From Syntrophobacter sp. DG_60 (GTDB taxonomy: Bacteria; Desulfobacterota; Desulfofervidia; Desulfofervidales; DG-60): a DNA stretch of 10,250 nt. The DNA lies in the NCBI GenBank assembly GCA_001304365.1, contig LJNA01000041.1, positions 1 to 10,250 of the forward strand, in the 5' to 3' direction. Below, piece after piece: positions 7,063 through 10,250 of the stretch. Under the pieces are notes generated by a model, which worked only from the letters and a program-made list of their open reading frames with translations, was not told the origin of the DNA and did no database searches. Position 1 is the stretch's first letter. Each line of letters begins with the position of its first letter. A program made the position numbers and the translations under genes.

Positions 7063-8049
7063 ATGTGTGATTTTTATGTAAAGATTGCAGACCTCACTAT
7101 AGACTTGAAATTAATAAATTTTAAAAGAAAGGAAGAGGCCACTAAAATAGCCCTTTTTCACTTACTTTCTGATTTTATAGACAAGAAAGATAGCTTACAC
7201 GGGAGAATCAACATAATTTCAACTAGAAGAAAAAGAAACATCCTGGAACCAGAAATGAAGGCATTTTTTGAGGAATACTTTGATAGGATACTATTAAGGT
7301 TTCCTAAGACATTATGGCCGAAAGGGGAACTAAAATATCATCTACATATACTTTCCTCATATGCCCATGATGAGAGACTTATGTACCTAATAAATGCAGT
7401 AAAAGAAAAGGAAGGAAGGGCTTATATCATCTTTTGTATCTCTGGATTCTTCTTTTTACATAATATTAAGGCCAGAGAGAGCTTTGTTTTTTTGGATATC
7501 ACCAGGTATAATGCGGATTTTATCTCCATTAAAATACTAGGCCTCCTTCGGTACGCTGCCTCTTTACTTCATTTAGATTCAGGAGGGTTGCTTCTCCACG
7601 CAGCCGCAGTTAACATTGGTAGCAAGGGTTACCTTTTCCTGGGCGACACCGGTTCGGGCAAGAGTACTATACTCTCCCTTGTTCCCCAAAACTCAGTATT
7701 TGGAGATGAGACTATAGTTGTAAGAAAAAGAGGAGATGGTTACTTCATGTGGCCGGGCCCCTATGGTTATTTCGATTCAGATGGGTCCTTTATAAACAAC
7801 CTCTCCAGGAGAAAAGTTAAGGTAAGGAAGATATTCTCTTTAGTCAAGGATAATAAGACTTACACAGAACATATAGCCACCGGCCATCTGGTGGCGGAAA
7901 CTCTGTATGAGCACCCATTTTTTGCAAGGTGCTTAAATAGAGATCTATCGACCAAAATGGTAGACTTGCTTTTTGATCTTTTTCATTCGGTTCCTTGTTA
8001 CCGCCTTCATTTTAAGAAGAATAGGGAGTTTCTAAGATACTTAGTCTAA
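7063..8049 (+). CDS. scmC: HPr-kinase-like ATP-binding protein (ScmC-type)
   Basis: The 328-residue protein has a poorly conserved N-terminal half of unknown role and a C-terminal P-loop domain of the HPr kinase/phosphorylase type. Visible are LLLHAAAV (176-183) before the P-loop, Walker A GDTGSGKST (194-202) and VFGDETIVV (212-220), where HprK-like enzymes place their second acidic motif. Such kinases occur in RiPP clusters, and some lasso-cluster members phosphorylate the peptide's C-terminal serine. In this cassette the substrate could be the precursor, whose core holds many Ser residues, but this is inference. It starts 3 nt after the second radical SAM gene, and the precursor follows 25 nt later. 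The SynChlorMet conserved protein ScmC is the best-fitting name; the P-loop class is more certain than the symbol. Confidence 0.78.
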   Translation: MCDFYVKIADLTIDLKLINFKRKEEATKIALFHLLSDFIDKKDSLHGRINIISTRRKRNILEPEMKAFFEEYFDRILLRFPKTLWPKGELKYHLHILSSYAHDERLMYLINAVKEKEGRAYIIFCISGFFFLHNIKARESFVFLDITRYNADFISIKILGLLRYAASLLHLDSGGLLLHAAAVNIGSKGYLFLGDTGSGKSTILSLVPQNSVFGDETIVVRKRGDGYFMWPGPYGYFDSDGSFINNLSRRKVKVRKIFSLVKDNKTYTEHIATGHLVAETLYEHPFFARCLNRDLSTKMVDLLFDLFHSVPCYRLHFKKNREFLRYLV

Positions 8050-8063
8050 AATCCTGATTTAAT

Positions 8064-8069
8064 GGGAGG
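8064..8069 (+). promoter_or_regulatory. Strong ribosome-binding site of the precursor peptide gene
   Basis: GGGAGG sits 5 nt before ATG8075. It fixes the start of a gene too small and compositionally odd to be certain otherwise, and it fits the high expression a RiPP substrate needs relative to its enzymes. Confidence 0.8.
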
Positions 8070-8074
8070 AGAAC

Positions 8075-8263
8075 ATGGAGAAGGAGGAGGAGAAAAAGGG
8101 GGAAAAGAGGTATGAGCCGCCCCAGATAAAAAGCCTCGCTGCATCTAAGGCATTTGGGGCGAGCTGTGTGTCCGGCAACTCACCAGGCGGCGGGAGTCCT
8201 TGGTGTAAGAGTGGGGGTCAAGCGGGGTCGGGTCGCTGTAGTAACGGTAGCATCCAAGGTTAA
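8075..8263 (+). CDS. RiPP precursor peptide with three CxxG units
   Basis: The 62-residue peptide splits into a highly charged leader (residues 1-12 mostly Glu/Lys), a YEPPQIKSL element (13-21) typical of leaders read by PqqD-like domains, and a core rich in Gly and Ser. Three cysteines (31, 44, 55) each begin a CxxG unit: CVSG, CKSG, CSNG, separated by Gly/Ser/Pro-rich linkers. There is one aromatic in the core after Phe27 (Trp43) and no acidic residue after Glu14. The core-encoding part is about 62% GC (8161-8260), far above the adjoining spacer. The gene ends the cassette, directly after the kinase-like gene. It probably corresponds to the small substrate (ScmA) of SynChlorMet cassettes, but I leave the symbol blank because I recall that family less well. 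The cleavage site is likely near AFGAS (26-30), by inference. Confidence 0.85.
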   Translation: MEKEEEKKGEKRYEPPQIKSLAASKAFGASCVSGNSPGGGSPWCKSGGQAGSGRCSNGSIQG

Positions 8264-8416
8264 TCTGGGACCGATGGAATTTTAGCCAGAAAAAAAACTA
8301 TATAAAAAGAGAGCTCTGAAAAGAAAATCCTTTTTTTCTCTCCGTAAAACGAAATTTTTTTCACCCACCCAAGACTTGCTAACTAAATCCTCAAAAGGGG
8401 CTTCTTTTAAAATCAA
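8264..8416. other. AT-rich spacer after the precursor gene
   Basis: This 153-nt gap has no coding frame worth calling. It is very AT-rich in the middle, with runs of A at about 8290-8308 and T at 8331-8337 and 8355-8361, and holds the palindrome AGAGCTCT near 8311. I looked for a hairpin followed by a T-run and found none with a convincing GC stem. The spacer may still separate expression of the precursor from the downstream gene. Confidence 0.4.
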
Positions 8417-9628
8417 GTGAATTGGTCTAAGGAAGATAGACTAATCTTTATTTGTGCCCGAACCAGTTTAGGGCAGGAACTAAAGGAACAAATCAAGGAA
8501 CTTCAAAAGACCCATTTAGATTGGCCTTACATCCTGGATAAGGCCCAAAAAGAAGGGGTCTCCCCTTTACTTTATCATAATCTAAGCAAGATACCATGTG
8601 ATGGCCATAACCCGCCTCAAGAGATCCTGGATCGGTTGGAGAAAAATTACTACCGTAATGTGGCATGCAATATGGGATTATACCATGAGCTAGAGAAGGC
8701 CCTAAAGGGCTTAAAAAAAGCAGGGATTGAAGTCATTCTCCTTAAGGGGGCCTTCTTGGCTGAAACTGTTTATCCTAATATTGGCTTACGGCCAATGGCG
8801 GATATCGACCTCCTTATAAAGAAGGAAGATCTAAGAAAAATCCATAAGATACTTAACTCATTGGGCTACCTTTCTCCACACAATTACCAGGATTATCTAG
8901 ACATACCCCACAGTCCCTACCTCAACACCCTCATCTATCAAACCCCCAGTCCCATATACTTCTTTTTACATCTCCACTGGCACCTGATTAATTCCTCTCG
9001 CCCCCTTCATGCCTATGCCTCTAAAATCGATATGGATAGCATCTGGAATGAAGCCATACCTTTTAAGGTAGGAAATGTGAGCGCTATGACCATGTCACCT
9101 CACCATATGTTGATCCATCTTTGCGAACATGCCTTTAGACATTCATTCGATAGGCTTATCCTTCTTTCTGATATATTTGAGCTTATCAGATACTATGACA
9201 AATACCTCTCGTGGGATGAGGTCATTGAGGAGGCAAATCGCTTTAATTTAATACGGCCCCTTTACTACAGTTTATATTTTACACACAAATTCCTGGGTGC
9301 CAAAATACCAAGGGGCGTGTTATCCTCTATAAGACCGGTAAAATTTACCCTTTGGGAACGGAAATTTATTTCCTTGATCTTAAATAATGTTCGGGGGGCT
9401 GACTTATCCTTTCCTATGTACCTCTCGATACAAAGTGGTTTGACCCAAAAAATAAGGTTTTTGTGGAACACCTTATTCCCACCCTCTCAGGATATGGCCC
9501 ATATATATGCGAGAAATGCGCATAGTACAAATGTCCCTCATCATGTAGTGCGTTTACATAAGGCCATGGGTTATGGATCTAGACTCTTATTCTCCCTCAT
9601 AACAGGCAGGGAACTTAAGGCAATGTAG
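8417..9628 (+). CDS. Nucleotidyltransferase-family protein (NTP_transf_5-like)
   Basis: The 403-residue protein matches the uncharacterised nucleotidyltransferase family seen next to RiPP and exopolysaccharide loci. The core motifs are VILLKGAFLAE (106-116) and GLRPMADIDLLI (123-134), in which Asp129 and Asp131 would bind metal as in other minimal nucleotidyltransferases. Further C-terminal, MLIHLCEHAFRH (231-242) and LLSDIFELI (249-257) are also typical. No acceptor substrate is established for the family that I know of. The start is GTG8417, which gives the usual N-terminus; AAGGGG about 15 nt upstream is a weak ribosome-binding site. Following the precursor, it may modify the peptide or act on glycan intermediates. 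This is undecided. Confidence 0.85.
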   Translation: MNWSKEDRLIFICARTSLGQELKEQIKELQKTHLDWPYILDKAQKEGVSPLLYHNLSKIPCDGHNPPQEILDRLEKNYYRNVACNMGLYHELEKALKGLKKAGIEVILLKGAFLAETVYPNIGLRPMADIDLLIKKEDLRKIHKILNSLGYLSPHNYQDYLDIPHSPYLNTLIYQTPSPIYFFLHLHWHLINSSRPLHAYASKIDMDSIWNEAIPFKVGNVSAMTMSPHHMLIHLCEHAFRHSFDRLILLSDIFELIRYYDKYLSWDEVIEEANRFNLIRPLYYSLYFTHKFLGAKIPRGVLSSIRPVKFTLWERKFISLILNNVRGADLSFPMYLSIQSGLTQKIRFLWNTLFPPSQDMAHIYARNAHSTNVPHHVVRLHKAMGYGSRLLFSLITGRELKAM

Positions 9629-9763
9629 TATCTTTCATATCAACGATCTTCATTTTTAAGTTTTAGTATTTTTTTCTAACGTCCATCATTTGAATCTCCA
9701 TTAAAATTACTTTGACAAAGTTCTGAGAGATGAATGAGTTATCTGAAATTGTTACCTATTTTT

Positions 9764-9770
9764 AGGAGGT
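9764..9770 (+). promoter_or_regulatory. First ribosome-binding site of the MEDS gene
   Basis: AGGAGGT lies 7 nt before ATG9778 and is an optimal Shine-Dalgarno sequence. A second copy with the same spacing occurs 57 nt downstream, before ATG9835. Confidence 0.85.
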
Positions 9771-9777
9771 ACGCAGG

Positions 9778-10250
9778 ATGAAAGATGAAGATAAGACAAA
9801 GGAGCAACTCATAATAAATGAGGAGGTAAGCAAGATGGGAGAAAAAATAAGAAAAACGGGAATCGATATTATAGGTGATGCTCCCTGGGGCACGCACTTC
9901 TGCCTTTTTTACCAGACCAAAAAAGATTTAATTGATATTTTGGTACCTTATTTCAAGGCAGGATTAGAAAATAATGAATTCTGCATATGGGTTACTTCAC
10001 AATCTCTTAGTGAAAAGGAAGCCAAAAAAGCAATGAGAAAGGCTGTGCCTAATTTTGACCGATATCTAAAAAGAGGACAAATAGAGATTATTCCTTATGC
10101 CAAATGGTATCTCAAAGATGGTACTTTCAACCTAAAAAGAATTCTTAATGCCTGGGTTGATAAACTCAATCAAGCCCTGGCCAAGGATTATGATGGCATG
10201 AGGGTAACAGGTAATACAGCTTGGCTTGAAAAAGGAGATTGGAGAAAGTT
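9778..10250 (+). CDS. MEDS (DcmR-type) sensory domain protein, C-terminus beyond window
   Basis: The frame stays open to the right edge (157 complete codons). Segments RKTGIDIIGDAPWGTHFCLFY, DLIDILVPYFKAGLENNEFC and YDGMRVTGNTAWLEKGDW mark the MEDS domain (methanogen/methylotroph DcmR sensory domain), a ligand-sensing domain of unknown ligand usually placed at the N-terminus of histidine kinases, PAS-domain proteins or transcription regulators. The output domain lies outside the window. Two in-frame starts have equally good ribosome-binding sites: ATG9778, used here, and ATG9835, which gives MGEKIRKTGIDIIGD, closer to the usual beginning of the family. A 149-nt gap separates it from the previous gene, so it is probably its own transcription unit and unrelated to the peptide cassette, although a regulatory role cannot be excluded. 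Confidence 0.9.
   Translation, partial: MKDEDKTKEQLIINEEVSKMGEKIRKTGIDIIGDAPWGTHFCLFYQTKKDLIDILVPYFKAGLENNEFCIWVTSQSLSEKEAKKAMRKAVPNFDRYLKRGQIEIIPYAKWYLKDGTFNLKRILNAWVDKLNQALAKDYDGMRVTGNTAWLEKGDWRK
9821..9827 (+). promoter_or_regulatory. Second ribosome-binding site of the MEDS gene
   Basis: AGGAGGT lies 7 nt before ATG9835, inside the frame opened at 9778. It could drive a form shorter by 19 residues, or be the original site from which the upstream copy was duplicated. Confidence 0.7.

Noticed and set aside
2527..8263. Lasso peptide cluster
   Set aside because: PqqD-like, B2-like and kinase-like genes resemble lasso machinery, but the cyclase is absent, radical SAM enzymes are present, and the core has no Asp or Glu for a macrolactam ring.
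8303..8345. Possible Rho-independent terminator after the precursor gene
   Set aside because: There are A- and T-runs and the palindrome AGAGCTCT, but no GC-rich stem directly before a T-run. Pairing of the A and T tracts would be weak.
9712..9740. Perfect TTGACA box as a promoter for the MEDS gene
   Set aside because: No acceptable -10 hexamer occurs 16-18 bases downstream (the best candidate matches only about 3 of 6), so I do not call a promoter, although one must exist somewhere in this gap.
1..10250. CRISPR array, tRNA or rRNA genes
   Set aside because: No regularly spaced repeats and no tRNA- or rRNA-like segments were seen while reading both strands. The only repeats are the short ones listed.

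Overview
The window carries one long co-directional (+ strand) run of genes. Its centre is a peptide-modification (RiPP) cassette, flanked by surface-glycan-type genes on the left and an unrelated sensory protein at the right edge. Base composition is moderately AT-rich and Shine-Dalgarno sites are strong (AGGAGGT, GGAGGG, GGGAGG). The gene content (radical SAM/SPASM peptide maturases, a DcmR-type MEDS sensor, a decayed GxxExxY element) suggests an uncultured anaerobic, sediment-type bacterium. The lineage cannot be fixed from sequence alone, and cassettes of this kind also occur in archaea.

Layout: (1) 1-1350: tail of an unidentified upstream gene, then a DegT/DnrJ/EryC1-family PLP sugar aminotransferase, then a 145-bp relic of a GxxExxY gene bounded by inverted 10-nt-period repeats. 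(2) 1380-2513: a WecA/MraY-type polyprenyl-phosphate sugar-1-phosphate transferase. (3) 2527-4592: a stand-alone transglutaminase-fold leader peptidase like lasso-peptide B2 proteins, and an ABC-2 exporter (ATPase plus permease). (4) 4624-8263: a PqqD-like recognition protein, two radical SAM/SPASM enzymes, an HPr-kinase-like ATP-binding protein and a 62-residue precursor peptide. Their order and types match what I recall of the SynChlorMet (Scm) cassette. (5) 8417-9628: a nucleotidyltransferase of the uncharacterised NTP_transf_5 type. (6) From 9778: the N-terminal part of a MEDS-domain sensor, cut by the window edge, with a duplicated ribosome-binding site and start.

Proposed working model (inference): the precursor at 8075-8263 has a charged leader with a YEPPQIKSL element and a Gly/Ser-rich core with three CxxG units. 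The PqqD-like protein presents the leader to the two radical SAM enzymes, which modify the core. The transglutaminase-like protease removes the leader, and the ABC-2 transporter exports the product. The kinase-like protein may phosphorylate the peptide or regulate the process. No product structure is known to me for this type of cassette, so this is the part of the window most likely to hold undescribed chemistry.
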